Part shown: positions 11,060-27,160 of the stretch, piece by piece
Position numbering within the stretch: position 1 is the first letter of the stretch
Layout of the letters: each line of letters begins with the position of its first letter
NCBI GenBank assembly: GCA_021234155.1
Contig: JAJEKV010000484.1
Span: forward strand, 62,001 to 126,000
From: Isoetes taiwanensis
Lineage: Eukaryota; Streptophyta; Lycopodiopsida; Isoetales; Isoetaceae
Reading direction: 5' to 3'
DNA length: 64,000 nt
Position numbers and translations under genes: made by a program
The notes under the pieces: model-generated
What the model was told of the DNA's origin: nothing
Seen by the model: the letters and a program-made list of their open reading frames with translations, nothing else
Databases searched by the model: none

Positions 11060-12372
11060 TTTCTCATGCATCACACAATCCTGCTAACTCCATATGCCGA
11101 CGATGTCAACCTCATGGCCTATACTCCGGAGGACATGCAACGCCACCGGATGCTCTCTTGACACTTTTTACAATTCATCGCATGCGAGGTTAACTTGGCT
11201 AAAACTAGGGTGCCGCTAGTTGCATCATCCCCCGCCCAAGGCTTCCCACATCACTTACCGTAGGGTGGAGGTAGAGGTGGCTCCAACCTACAAGTACTTG
11301 GGGGATTGAGTTCTCAACTACCACTCATTGGGATGCAGCTATCGGGTTGCCGGGTCACGGCGGGGTTGGAAAGACTATATGCCATGCAAACAAATGACCA
11401 CAAGGCGCGAGTTGCATGCATGGGGCCACCAATCACATTTGTTTCGGGTCGACGGAGCGGTCCCTTTTGTATGGGGCAGTATGTGGGGTCCGTGATATCC
11501 CTCAACACCGAATGACCTCGAGCAAAGTGCGCGCCTTCGCACGGGCCTGGGGTGAAGTCCACAGCCCGCACTAATGATCCTACTCCAAAAGCCGGCTTTC
11601 TACCCTTCAACGGGCCGCATTGAACGCCATATATCGCTTTACTTCCAAAAAGGTGGTCGCTATGGTCGATACACGCTTTGCCCCACCTTGCTTTGGCCAC
11701 GCGGATGGGTCCCTACCGCCTGAAATCCTCACGGAAAGACAAGCAAGCCCGCTGGGTTCTCACCGCGTGCAAAACAGATGGCCTGTGTCGACAAAAAGAC
11801 CTTGAGGCACTTAAACCGCACTTAGATGCTACTTTCCTTCGCAAGCCTCGGGATGCAGAGGCTCGGGACAAGACGCTAAGTCGGCACACCATCGCCAAAA
11901 GAAGTCAATCCCTAGGCTCACAAGAGGCCCCACACCAAGATTTGTACATCCAACGGCCCATGAAGAAGCTGCGTAGACTTATAGCTTCCATTCAGACGGG
12001 GTGCACATCGCCTCCAAGATTGAAACAGGCGTTGGGCTGGGAAGCACGAGAGCAAAGGCTTTGCCGCTGTTGCCACCGTGGCGCGATTGAGGATGAATGT
12101 CATGCTGCCTCCAGATTCCGACAAAGATTTGCCCATATCAGGTATTTATATGTTCGACATTAGTGCCCGCCACCGTTGCATCAGTTATTGACCACGGTCC
12201 CCAATGGGTTTGTTGGGGCATACCTCCAGGAGGTTATGGATGCACGGACTCATTTGTGTCCTACGGACGGCATTGAACTGTCCTATGCAATTGTACAATT
12301 GTGCCCAAAGATGCTTATTACACGCTAAAGGTTTTCCCTCAAAAACTCTTGTATGGGTTTTTTAATCCCTGT
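11060..12372 (+). mobile_element. LINE-A copy 3, reverse transcriptase to 3' UTR (decayed)
   Basis: The reverse transcriptase catalytic box Y-A-D-D is at 11093-11104 and continues VNLMAYTPEDMQRH. A thumb-like segment follows, then a cysteine-rich end reading CRCCHRGAIEDECHA (about 12060-12100). Family knowledge places this domain order (RT, linker, zf-RVT) at the 3' end of ORF2 of plant LINEs. The 3' UTR hairpin block is present (12326-12370), but the GGTCCCAT block and microsatellite tail are missing. Multiple frameshifts and stops make it inactive. Confidence 0.82.
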
Positions 12373-12374
12373 CA

Positions 12375-13195
12375 AGAGAGGAATTTTGTATTAATGATAT
12401 GCACATAGTTTTCTGCATCGTCAATAATTTGAGAGCGTGTTTTAAAACTATACCTAGATAGCTTAATCCTAATGTAAACCGACACTACTACTACTATCAG
12501 ATAAAGCTACTTCATAAGAGGACATAGTTATGAATGAAACTCATGAAGTAGCATAAGAAATCGATAGGGAAATCCATAAGATTTTATACAACCTTATCTA
12601 GAATATAATGTTGTGTATTTCCACGTTTGTGTCATTCTAGATGTTGACATAATACAACTTTATCTAAATTTCATTGTCAATAAAACAACAAAAAAGATAA
12701 ATGTGTGGGTGGTGTATTTCCGAATTTCCCTATATACTTGGTTGTCATTGTCGAGTCAATCCTAATTAGAAAACTAATGCTGGACTCTTAGCAAATCTTC
12801 GAGGATTCATGGATTGGATTCTCAGCAAATCTTCGAGGATTTGTCCAGTAGATCAATCATCGGTCATTCAAACAAAACCCTACATAATACAACTTTCTAA
12901 GTCGGAATATGGTATTGTTTTACGAAATGTAAATGGTATTAGATTTCATTCTCTTGAATTGCTTTATTCAATCCTATGACTGACATATGATCATTGTATA
13001 AATATCTACGTACTATGCAAATGGCTTTAGTCTATGAATTATAACATGTTATATTGTCATCTATGTAGGTTTTACAGTTATGCCGATTATATAGTCTGTT
13101 CAAATGAAAAGTTAACAGAGGAACATAGCAAGTAAGCCATCTTATATTTTACGTCCTTAGACGATTGTATTGAGATATTATATGTGAATTAATAG
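12375..13195. other. Spacer between LINE-A and the Helitron helicase relic
   Basis: No gene was seen. A short direct repeat (TCTTAGCAAATCTTCGAGGATT / TCTCAGCAAATCTTCGAGGATT, 12786-12842) is present. A Helitron 5' end may lie here, but no candidate resembles the two mapped ones. Confidence 0.35.
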
Positions 13196-13198
13196 CGT

Positions 13199-16100
13199 AC
13201 AATGCCTCGTAAGGAGTGGTTTGCGAGCATATGTAAAGATGATAGGAAGAAGAAGAAGAAGAAGAACTCCATCTAAACTTAAGCGAAGAACTAAAAAAAA
13301 AAGTGCATGCAAAGAAAAGAGAGTCATTTGCGAATTTGCCTGAGGAAGATAGAGAAAGAATACGTGAAAGATCTAGAGAAAGAAATAGATTGTTACGTGC
13401 AAATCTAACCAAAGAAGACAGAGAAATAATTAACGAAAGATGTAGACAAACAGAGCTAATTAGTCTAAACCTTTTTGCAATACACAACATACCTGTGGAT
13501 ACCGGGATGAGACCATAGACGCCAATGATTTATTTAATACGCGATGTCCCTTCTACTTGAAAGTGAATATCAATTCCTTTGACATTGAGTGAGCATCAAA
13601 GAAGAAAAGCATGATAGGCTCGTGGATATTGCAAGAAAGCATCGGAACATGGATGAGAGAGAAATTACAACCAGTATATACCATGATCAAGTAATGCCAA
13701 CCTCGCTAGTATTGAAAAAACACGCCACAACAAATGATTGAATTCCATCTGGCAAGCCGCATCAAATAGTGGATTTGTATATGCGATGAGTGAACAAAAC
13801 TATACATTGCGGGAACCAAGAGACCAATCCACGCTACATTGGCAAGCTCTTCGGAGCACAACATATGAGTTCAAACGATAAAACGCACTTATGCTATGGG
13901 TACATGGAATAAGAGGTGTACATATTATGATATTTCGTTGCTCAATAGTGAACGTAATGGATATTGCCGCAACAATGGGAGATGATTATTACCACCACTA
14001 CCTCCTTTGCCGCCAGCATCAACATTTATACATCACCGAGGTTTCAATGTCAGAAACTAGGAGAGTAAACAATCTATTTTGTTTTAGTGTGCTCTGAGTT
14101 GAAGGTGGGTTTGTGCCTTTGGATTTCCCATCATATGTGACAATTACAGGATGTACATACCACCATTTTTCTTCCAATGTCGACTCGAAATCCTATACAC
14201 CGGTACATCTATGATGAATCACAACGCTATACACTGGCCGGACAATTGGAGGTACCTTTTCAATGGATTGAAACCGTGGTTCAGTTCTCAATCAAATAAA
14301 TCCATTTATTCAACCCTTCAGACTATGGGAAGTTTGCACGCACCTTCTCGTGATACATAACAATTCATGGAGCGATTTCAAGCGATGAAATTGCTACCAT
14401 CGCAGAGGTTAACAAAGACAACCGAAATCGACCTCGAAGGTCGGGTTTTGGGTCCAAAATGAAGGACAACCAACCTTCATGAACATCCTCGATCCAATTT
14501 ACGAAGCTGCTACAATATCCGGGCTTTTTCCCGCATCTGCGATTTAGGTTGAGGACCAAACCGAAAGCATGGCCCCACATAATTAAGCGGTGCAGGCAAA
14601 GTCGTTACATGAAGATCGATTCTTATGTCTAGGTCGTTTATGCAGAGAGTATTTAGTCGATATATATTCAAAGAGTAGAAGAAGCACGTTTGAATTATTT
14701 CGTAACATCGCCTTTAGAAATAGGAGGATACTGTATGATGAGGATTACTCGTAATCGAGAAAAACGATGACCAAAATGATATCATATTGCCCGTGATCAT
14801 TCTTAGGGTGTAAGAGATGGTGCTTTGTGCAAGTTGCGTGATGCATTTGCTCTTTCTAGAGCCTAAAAGGTCACCCACATTATTCATCACAATGACAACA
14901 AATAATGAATTGGCAAGAAATAAGACTTGCACTCAACCATGGGCAAACAACTCCAGATGCTCCTATAATCATTGTTCGATGCTTTCATGGAAGGTTACAA
15001 CGACTAAAAGAGCTACTTCAAGAACTCTTTTCAACATGTATCGTGATATGATACACGTCATAGAATTTCAAAATGAGGATTGCTGCATGCACATCTTGTG
15101 TTGGGCGCATGAGCCCCGATATACCAATTGATAGTATCGATCAAATTATCTCTGCCAAATTTCCAACAGACCTAGTTCTACGAGGTCAAGTTGAAAAGTT
15201 TATGGTACATAGATATACAGAAAGATGCTCTGCAAATAATACATCTTGCATTTACGACTACCCAAAACCTATAAATCCAACAATCCACCTTTGACTTAAG
15301 AGGTTATGTACAATATAGAGGGAGGTTCAGATGACGATGGGTTGTTCCATACAATGCTTTTTCTTCTTCATGAACTAGATTGTCATATCATGGCGGATAT
15401 CGTGATCTATCGCTCAATGGTTTTCCTATCTCTATGGGTACATATATAAAGGATTCGACAAGACTAATTTTCAAGTAACTTAAGAGAGGCATATGGTTGA
15501 TGCACAACCTCATTAGGAGTTAGGAAGTGGAACACACATCATGAGATAGACACCTAAAAATGAACAAAGCAACGCATGAAGGACGAAAGCACCTAGAAAC
15601 GAAATACGAGACTACATAAAGGCACGATATTTGTCAGCCGCAGAGGCATCATGGAGAACAATGTCCTATCACATAATGGATAAGTCACCCTCTGTCAAAT
15701 GTCTTCCATTCCACTTTCCGGGCCGCCAAATACCAGTCACTCCGGGCCGCTATTTCTACGACCCCTAGATTCAACGCTTGACAACTTTTTACATATATTC
15801 AATATCATAGACAATATATGTTGAGTACATATAATGCAAAGCAAAGCAGGATCAGAATCCATCCACCACTTAGAACAAGAGCGAATAAAGTTCACGGGAT
15901 AAGAAAAGATCAAGAGAAACCATAATATATAGAATACGTTTGTTATTGCCTCGAGTTGGAGAAGCATTCTATTTGAGACAAATTTTGCTACAGCAACCTG
16001 CAAGAACATGGGAAGAGCTCAAAGTGGTGAATGGCTTAACAACATCAAACGATCAACGAAGTTGCCGAGGCATGAGGACTACTTGCTGCACACAATGAGG

Positions 16101-17105
16101 CAATACTAGCTATGGAAGAAGCTGCATCATTGTCCTTAAGCCCCATACAATTGTGCTTTTTATTTGCGATGCTTTTGCTTGATCACGCACCAGCAATAGA
16201 GATATGGAACAAATTCCAAGTGCATATGAGCCTCGACTTGCTGGACCAATACTCAAACGATGAGACAAGCACATTCAATAAGTGTCTCCATCTAATCAAT
16301 AACATACTAACACAACATGCTACCAATATCATTGCCTTTGGCTTGCAATTGCAGCTTCGTCTTTCAAGGGACGTCATGAATGAACTAGCTAGATTTTCGA
16401 TCACGCGCATATATAAATACTACCATGCAAATGGCGAAAGCATAATGAATGCTAACCAATCGGATATATATCTCTATATACGGGAGCAACTAGAATTTCC
16501 ACAGAATGAAGGACCAATTGTTGTGGATGGAAAAGCGGGCACAGGTAAAACATTTGTGCTCAATTGCATATGCCTATTACTAAACATAGTACTCCCATGT
16601 GGCACAACAGGACTTTGTGCTCTATTATATCTAGGAGGTCGAACGGCGCACTCACTCTTCCAGATCCCCGTCACAGAAAACAACGCGGGCTTATACTCAT
16701 TATTGGAACGAGATTCTGGAGCTCGTAGAAGCAAACGCCATAATTTGGGATGAATCTCAATGGCCAATAAAGCTGTGATAGAGAGTGTGAACTATTCATA
16801 TTATGAAATGGCTTGATATGGAAAAAGGTCCCGTCAAGAATGTCAGAGTGATAGTTGAGTCAATGCATATGAAAGTTGTAATGGTGAGGGTATTGGATGC
16901 ATTGGATACATGCATATATCCAATTTCTAGAGCAGATTTCTTCTATCAACCAGAGAATCGACCATGGACTATCCACAGGCGCCAGCTGCCTCTTCGGCTG
17001 GCATACTCAACCACTTTCAACAGTTGTCAAGGAATGACGTTGGATCGCATCGTTCTTGACTTATGCACAAACACCTTCAAGACTATAATAACTCTTACGC
17101 CTTAA
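13199..17105 (+). pseudogene. Decayed Helitron Rep/helicase (RepHel)
   Basis: Pieces in Helitron order can be read across shifting frames. They are: a basic repeat-like N-terminus (PEEDRERIRERSRERNR, 13336-13386); a Rep stretch where the HUH motif reads LLHAHLVLG (15080-15106); VVPYNAFFLLHELDCHI (about 15333-15383); ARYLSAAEASWRTM (15627-15668); a helicase Walker A GKAGTGKT (16529-16552); and a C-terminal helicase motif NSCQGMTLDRIVLDL (17018-17063). In this family the HUH-endonuclease nicks and the Pif1-like helicase unwinds during rolling-circle transposition. There are dozens of stops and frameshifts. The most intact part is 213 codons (16112-16753). The ends of the parent element were not found. 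Confidence 0.85.
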
Positions 17106-17109
17106 TACG

Positions 17110-17560
17110 AAAAAGAAGATGCACTTATCCTCCTCAAATTTAAAAACACAATGAGACAAAACAAAAATGTGGTTTATAAAGAACTCCTTTCCTAATCATG
17201 TACGCCCATTTCACTCGAACTATCATCCTGGTTTAGTGCACATGTATAGAAACACAAGTCGAAAGTAACCTCTCAATTAATAAGGCACGCCTTTGCAATT
17301 CAAAAACACAAGCTCCAGTAGCCCTCGCTAATAAGGTACGCCTTTGCAATTCCAAAAGGGGGGAGATCGAATAAATGTTTTATTCTTTTTATTAACATGG
17401 CTCGTCTTTTCCATAGTATACTTATTTTCATAGGTGTAGTGCACTTGTGTAACAAAGGCACTACTCGGAGGTTCTCTCGCTAATAAGGTACGAAGTTATG
17501 AATGATTCTTCCCCTACACCCATGGATAAACGATTTGTTGCTTTGATACTATGATAATAG
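17110..17560. repeat. Short repeats downstream of the RepHel relic
   Basis: CTAATAAGGTACGCCTTTGCAATTC-type units recur at about 17278, 17329 and 17480, with CTC/CCTCGC before the later two. They may be the 3' non-coding part of the Helitron, but no hairpin plus CTAG end is visible. Confidence 0.45.
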
Positions 17561-17639
17561 AAAAAAAGTTGGGTGGGAGGGATTGAAGAGAACAAATATA
17601 TATTAAGAAATAACAAGATGTTGTATCATCACGGTGTTG

Positions 17640-17815
17640 GTCAGACTTTCGAATCAGGGTGTCCCCTTTCGAAGTTCACAATCCACTGACTACCACTGGA
17701 TGTTTAAAAATAAATAAATAAATTCATCGCGGTGATTGTTTAGTGGTCTGGCTATCGATTTGGGGTGTCCCCCATCGAGGCTCAAAATCCATTGACTACC
17801 GCCAGGTGCAATGAA
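17640..17815 (+). repeat. Pair of tRNA-like repeat units, possible SINE
   Basis: Two related ~60-bp units (17640-17700 and 17749-17808) are separated by an AAATAAATAAATAAATT stretch. The second, with its flank, begins GCGGTGATTGTTTAGTGGTC and ends ACCGCC. This gives a short acceptor-like pairing, an A-box-like TTTAGTGGTCTGG and a weak B-box-like GGCTCAAAATCC. The first unit has GTTCACAATCC at the B-box position. This is suggestive of a tRNA-derived sequence but not a functional tRNA. Confidence 0.35.
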
Positions 17816-17839
17816 TAGAGAGAGAGAGAGAGAGGGAGA

Positions 17840-21566
<3,727 letters not shown>

Positions 21567-21639
21567 AGTCTGGTGACTTGTTATCCATTTGTTGACCATT
21601 TTCTAAGAAAATATGATATGTGACATTCTTATATGCAAA

Positions 21640-21929
21640 CATTCATAAAATTTATGAATATTGAAGGTCAAAGCCATCCTTGTTTAAAGAGGATCATATG
21701 ATGCGAAATCTTCATGCGCAAAAATAATTGCATATAAGAAATTCGCATGGTGTGATCCTTGCATAAAAAAGTAAATAGAAACCCAAATATTGAACTTACA
21801 ACTTAGGATAAACAAATACTTTTTAAAACATATTTTAATGTTATTTTTGTATAATATAACGTTAAGATGAGATGGAACATAGCAAATCTGTATGGCGTGA
21901 CCTACTTTCTTGTTTGTTGTTAATTTAAA
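21640..21929. repeat. Left remnant of the ~190-bp tandem array, target of Helitron 2
   Basis: The segment contains the foldback GGATCATATGATGCGAA..TTCGCATGGTGTGATCC (21688-21756). It then has a second part ending GACCTACTTTCTTGTTTGTTGTTAATTTAAA just before 21930. The second part matches the middle of each unit at 36651-37440. Confidence 0.65.
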
Positions 21930-21957
21930 CTAGTTATGGTGCCCGGCGTTGCCGGGC

Positions 21958-24325
21958 TTTAGTAACAATTTGAAGAGGAGAAGAGGCAGTTGTTTCACCA
22001 TTGGCTAGAAAAGACATGTGACTTGGAGATGGTAAAGGTAATATATGTTAAGTCTTTATTTAATAAGGTTTGGTTGTTATTAAACGATCATTGATCATTG
22101 GATCTTGTAAAGCATTATATGATGACTCTATTATAAATTTGAATGTTTCCGTTTTGTATGATATCGACCTATTAATGGAAGTTGACTTAGAAGAGTAGAA
22201 TTAGAAGAGTAGAAACTAATACAGTGCAACAGTTTGCATCCTCGCAACATAGATTTTAAGACATGATGCAAAAACAGCTGTTACAATAGCAATTTGCAAA
22301 AGGGTGTCTTTACTACCTAAACACATGCAGTTGTCCCATTATGTCTTCTAGTCTTTGTGTGTCTTACAATTATGTTGTGAGACAAATAAAACCATAATGC
22401 GCAGCCATGTATCTATGGCAAGCGAAACCATAGGAGTAAATAATTATATATGAACGTTGATATGCTCAAAATGGTCTGTATTAACTAAGATATGTTATTA
22501 TCTCCCAAAATCTATCCTCATTCCGTGGTCATTTACACAGTATCATGGAAATAACAACCTGAACATTTACACAGTATCATAGAAATAACAACCTAAACAT
22601 GGTGAATTTAATAAACCATTCCATAGCTAGGTATTTCACTTTGGGTCTTTCATGAAAACATATACTTCTAGAAATGAATCGATGGTTGGCTCAAAAGTTC
22701 GGATTAGCACATCCCGAAGTTCGCCAAGATGCAACACATTTAGTTGAGCAAACAACACTCTTGACAGATGTCTATCATTCAAAAGGCTGCAAGCAACTCA
22801 TCAAACAAAAAGCCATTGAATATTCGGGCCAAAATTTTCATCCTGTCACCTTCCGGTGAATTGAGTAGGATTTGGCTTGCCCTCATTGTCCCTTGATTGC
22901 ATGGAATTACTTCCTGTTTCTCAATAATGCAGGAATATGTACAAATATTTCTGGGAACTCGATTCTTTAATAATTTCACTTAACACGCACCTCAACTTCC
23001 TTTTTAGTTGAGTCAGTATGAAGAGCATTTTCATTCTTCACTATGCTCAAGATGGGAAGGCAAGTTCATACCTTATTTGAACTTCTTCTACGTAAAAGAC
23101 TAATAGCTACGTAATAACGCAACAAGCACCTGTTGAACTGCTGGAACATAATGATCTCTCTATATTGAGATAACGATTCCACATTTTGTACAGATTTTGA
23201 TGGGAGTCAGACTGCAAACCGCAAGGTGCAAAGCCGGACACAAGGGGGCAGAGCTGCAGTCGTGACATTTAAACTTTCAAATCATCGAATATAAGCGGCA
23301 AGCACCAATTTCTAATATCAAAGTGTAATATTAATACCATTAACACTCAAATAGAGAGGAAATAATTCTGCACAAATATACACAATGATGAAATGCTATT
23401 TTTGGGTTGCCCCTAGAGGGGCAAACCCTTGTTTATGTGGGCTTTTGGCATATCCTAGGTATATGCTAGAATATCCCTAGAATATGCTAGTGACTGCTCC
23501 AAACTTATGATTGACTGTAAACTCTCGGTCACTTACACAGGTGGGCCCGCTCTAAAAAACGGGCTAACCGGAGAGGTCTCTTGGGCAGATGGCAAGTATT
23601 TTGAGTGTCTTGCGGGTTAACGTGCTTGTGTGATCGCCATATATACATTTTAATACACATTTTGAAGCATAAAAAAGAGATCGAATGGAGGCTCGAAGTT
23701 GTTAGGGAGATTCTCTTTGTGTAGACCGGAGAAACGCCGAGGTGGCCGTTGGGTTTAGCGAGAAGTATCCATCCCCGTAATGTGCTTTTTCTTTTTTTAT
23801 GGTATGTGAAGTATGATCCTTTCATTATTATGTTTCTGCTGAAAGCATAGATGGAAATATGCAATATGATCAAGTTCTCAAGCATGAGCTAGTAAAATGT
23901 CCGAGGAATCCAACTAAGATTGCCGATCCGGCGAAAACCCAAACACGTTAAGATCAAAATGGTCGTTTTCCCCTTATATGCCAAAGGTTTTAACCGGCCT
24001 TTTGTTAGCTTAATTCGCTAACGTTGTTTCCACCATTTTTTTTCGCTCAAGGAAATTCTTATAATCGCCATATATTTCTTTGTATTGATCTCTTTTGCTA
24101 TTACTTCGTGTTCCGTGTACTTTTGATGTTATATTCAATATCCTCCCTGTGTTCTGGTTTAGAATCGGGGATAGGTTCACATCATGTATGTTTTATACTC
24201 AATACATATTATTTGAATAATACAAAGACTAATTTGAAGTATAATATGTCAAAAATAAGGCAAAAAAATTCAAGGCCGGAAATTTTTTCGGTAAGCTGAA
24301 CCTTCAGTTTAAACATTTAAACCTA
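21958..24325. other. Helitron 2 interior with no recognised gene
   Basis: This holds only short repeats: a 37-bp tandem (CATTTACACAGTATCAT-GAAATAACAACCT, 22530-22600) and a short palindromic block at 23405-23440 (GCCCCTAGAGGGGC). The 118-codon minus frame at 23529-23885 has no motifs that I recognise. Confidence 0.4.
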
Positions 24326-24329
24326 AAAA

Positions 24330-26715
24330 AAAAAAAAAACCAGCCAAACCTAGAATCCCTAGGGTCCGACATCAACCCCTGGTCAATCCCACGGGTTGTA
24401 TTATCAATCCAGACTCCATTTTCATGTAAGTCATTGGTACTTAACATCCCTTAGCCTTTGATCTTTGTATCATTATACAATTTTAAATAATCCATAAGCC
24501 TTTAATTTTCTTTACCAAGTTGTTGGCGCTAGTTGTCCCCGCTAGTTGTCCCCATGACCAGGTCAGGCAAGAAGTCGTCTCCAGAGAAGGCCGAATATGA
24601 AGGGGATTCGGCATCGATGCTAGCCATGCTATCAGAGATGAAATCAGGAATTAATGAGTTGCGTGAGATGCTCGGAGAAGTAGTTTGTCAAAACAAATTC
24701 TTGACACAACAGAATTTGGAATTGAAGGAGGCATTATCCATGAAATCTGAAACTAGGGTTCCTGATATGGCTCAGATCACAAATGCAGTTGCAATACAGC
24801 TAGTGAAGCATAAATGGTGACACAAGAAATCAGAGCACAAAATCTCAAAATCCCAGGATTGGCAGAGGAGGAGAATGAAGATGTAAATCTAACAGTTGAC
24901 CACTTCTTCAAGGAAACTATGAGGCTTCATGAACCTCAAGTAATTCACTTCAGAAGACTCGGTAAACCAGGAAACTATACTCGGCCAATTTTGATAAAAT
25001 TTAAGAGTGTTGATGCACGCAATAGGGTACTTATAAGCCAGTTCTTAAAGGGCAGAAGATTTGGCTGGATGCTGATCTCACTCCAGCCCAATTAGAAGCC
25101 CGTAAAAAAGAATGGGCAAAAGTGAAAGTAGGAAGGGAGGAAGGTTTCGTAGCATATCTAGACAGAACTGGCAAAGCTGTGGTCACTTCTCGAAAGAGAA
25201 ATGACTAGGAAATCCGGACTCTAAGGGTATTGGCTTGGAATATACATTGTTTGTCTCAGGCCAAGGTGCATGCGTGTGAGCATATCTGGAAGATGGCAGA
25301 TGTTTTATTGCTCTCAGAGACATGGGAACATCAAATGCGGGGCTTATCACAAATTGAGAAGTTCATTGTATTAGGATCAGTCTGGAATACCAAGGAATTT
25401 GGTGTGGGGCGTGGACATGGGGGGCTGGCAGTCTATATCCGAAGTGACCTGGTATGCATTGCCAAGATCATCAAAACGCATATGCATAATCAGTATATAT
25501 GGATCGAGCTGATTCTTGGTAGAAAAAAAATCTATTTAGCCAGCAGTTACTTTGCTCCATTGAATATGAAGTTGTATCAGAGCAGGGACATGGATAAGGA
25601 TAACCCTTTTCATAGTTTGATCATGGATGCCATGGAATTCAGCAGATTAGGAGAAGTCTTGTTGGTTGGAGATTTCAATGCCAGAACAAACGGCCTCCAG
25701 GCAATTTCGTATGAGAACCCAGGAGATAGCTTATTGAAGGAATGCACTGAGCATGATTATGTTAGATTCCCCCCTTGATAAGGTGAAGAACAGCATGGGA
25801 GACTACTTGGTGGAGTCTATTACCGTGAGCAGTTTAAGAATTTTGAATGGAATCCCTCAATTTGCAAAGACAGACGGATTTACCTGTTTCACTCCCCACC
25901 CCGTACCAAAGATTTATAGATTACTTATTGGCCGACAAGCAACACTCGTGGAAAGAATTTATGATCTTAGAGAAGGAGGTGGAATCGGACCATGCAGGTT
26001 TATGGTTTAAGCTAAGTGGACAAGTGCGTAGGCAGCCCATTGTGGGAGCTTTTAAACCTAGAATCAAGCTGGATTTTAGGCATAAAGATCAATATCAGAA
26101 GCATTTGAGTAGCATGCTGGAGCGCTTGCAATGGGTGGGCGATGTTGATACAGAATCTCAGAACTTAACCAACATAATGTTGGAAGCAGCTAAATTGGGA
26201 TTTGGCGTCACTAGAAAAAGATCAGGCACATGACGATGCACAACAAATTTGGGTGGGATGATGATTGCAAGAAGGCAAGGGCAGAGCTGCCAAAAAAATG
26301 CAGGTTAAAGCCAAAATGGTACAAGAGACTTATTAAGGAGAAGAAGAGACGCTTTCATGCAAAAAGACAGTCTGATCTTAGCAACATGCTCTACGCAAAT
26401 CCTAAAATGTTCTGGAAGAACCTGCAAGGCAAATCGGCTGCACCAGATTTAGGGGTAGAAGATCTTCTCTCTCTGGTAAAGGAGATATATTTCATTGCAG
26501 ATGCTGGTGAGATGCCCGTTCTAAGCATTACTGAAGATATTTTTGATGTAGATGAAGTGGAGTCCCAGCTGCAACGCATGAAAAATGGGAAAGCCTCTGA
26601 CTTAATGGGTCTATCGACCGAACTAATGAAATGGGCAGATGGGAAACTAACCCATAAGCTAACAGAGCTTATAAACATGGCTGTCCGGCATGGATTACCT
26701 ACAATTACTTCCCCT
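24330..26715 (+). mobile_element. LINE-C, 3'-truncated non-LTR retrotransposon inside Helitron 2
   Basis: ORF1 (24533-25208, with frameshifts) begins with a heptad-like coiled-coil segment (MLAMLSEMKSGINELREML). An RNA-binding-like part follows with HFRRLGKPG, RPILIKFKS and LDADLTPAQLEARKKEW, typical of L1-type ORF1p. ORF2 begins at 25230 with an endonuclease carrying WNIH, SETWE, HGGLAVY and GDFNAR, and its SDH motif at about 25986. The linker (26230-26500) and the very start of the reverse transcriptase (RMKNGKASDLMGLSTELMKW) follow. The copy then stops near 26715, so the catalytic RT core is absent. It is dead. It is the same general type as LINE-B but diverged. Confidence 0.85.
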
Positions 26716-26814
26716 ACCCCTAGTAAGTGTTTAGAGTGAAGTTGTTTCATGCTTATATATCAGTTTATTAAACGATTCTAAGAGTGGTCAATTATGCAGC
26801 TTTGTTTCAGTTAT

Positions 26815-27066
26815 CCATTTAGTTGTTGGGGTAGCTTATTGCCTTGCCAGCTGGTCAATTGGAGTGCCTAAACGCGCGGTACATTGTTTTTGTTGAATGC
26901 TATTATTGTTGAACAGTTTGTTGAATGTGGCCTTCATGTGTACAGCCAATAGATGGAGAGCTTTTGTGGCTGCTGACACCAGTCTCTGTCTGTCATGCCT
27001 TGGGCCATGTTATGACAAATGTATCATTTGCTGCAGTTGCAGTGTCTTTTACACATGCAATAAAAG
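26815..27066 (+). pseudogene. Triose-phosphate/phosphate translocator fragment
   Basis: Two conserved blocks of the plant triose-phosphate translocator/drug-metabolite transporter family are readable. [14 protein letters not shown] is at about 26836-26879. [17 protein letters not shown], then [17 protein letters not shown], is at 26960-27066. About 60 bp between them is shifted and broken. The second block ends at AAAAG|GTATTC, a plausible exon end. Intact members exchange triose phosphate or PEP for phosphate across membranes; here the substrate-site transmembrane helices on both sides are missing. It sits just after LINE-C and just before the receptor kinase, in the same direction. Confidence 0.8.
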
Positions 27067-27160
27067 GTATTCAAATGATACAAGTAATATTTTATATCTA
27101 ATGCACGTCTTCTTGGTGTCTAACTTTGAGTCCTTTTCTCGTCCTTTGTAATTTGATGAT

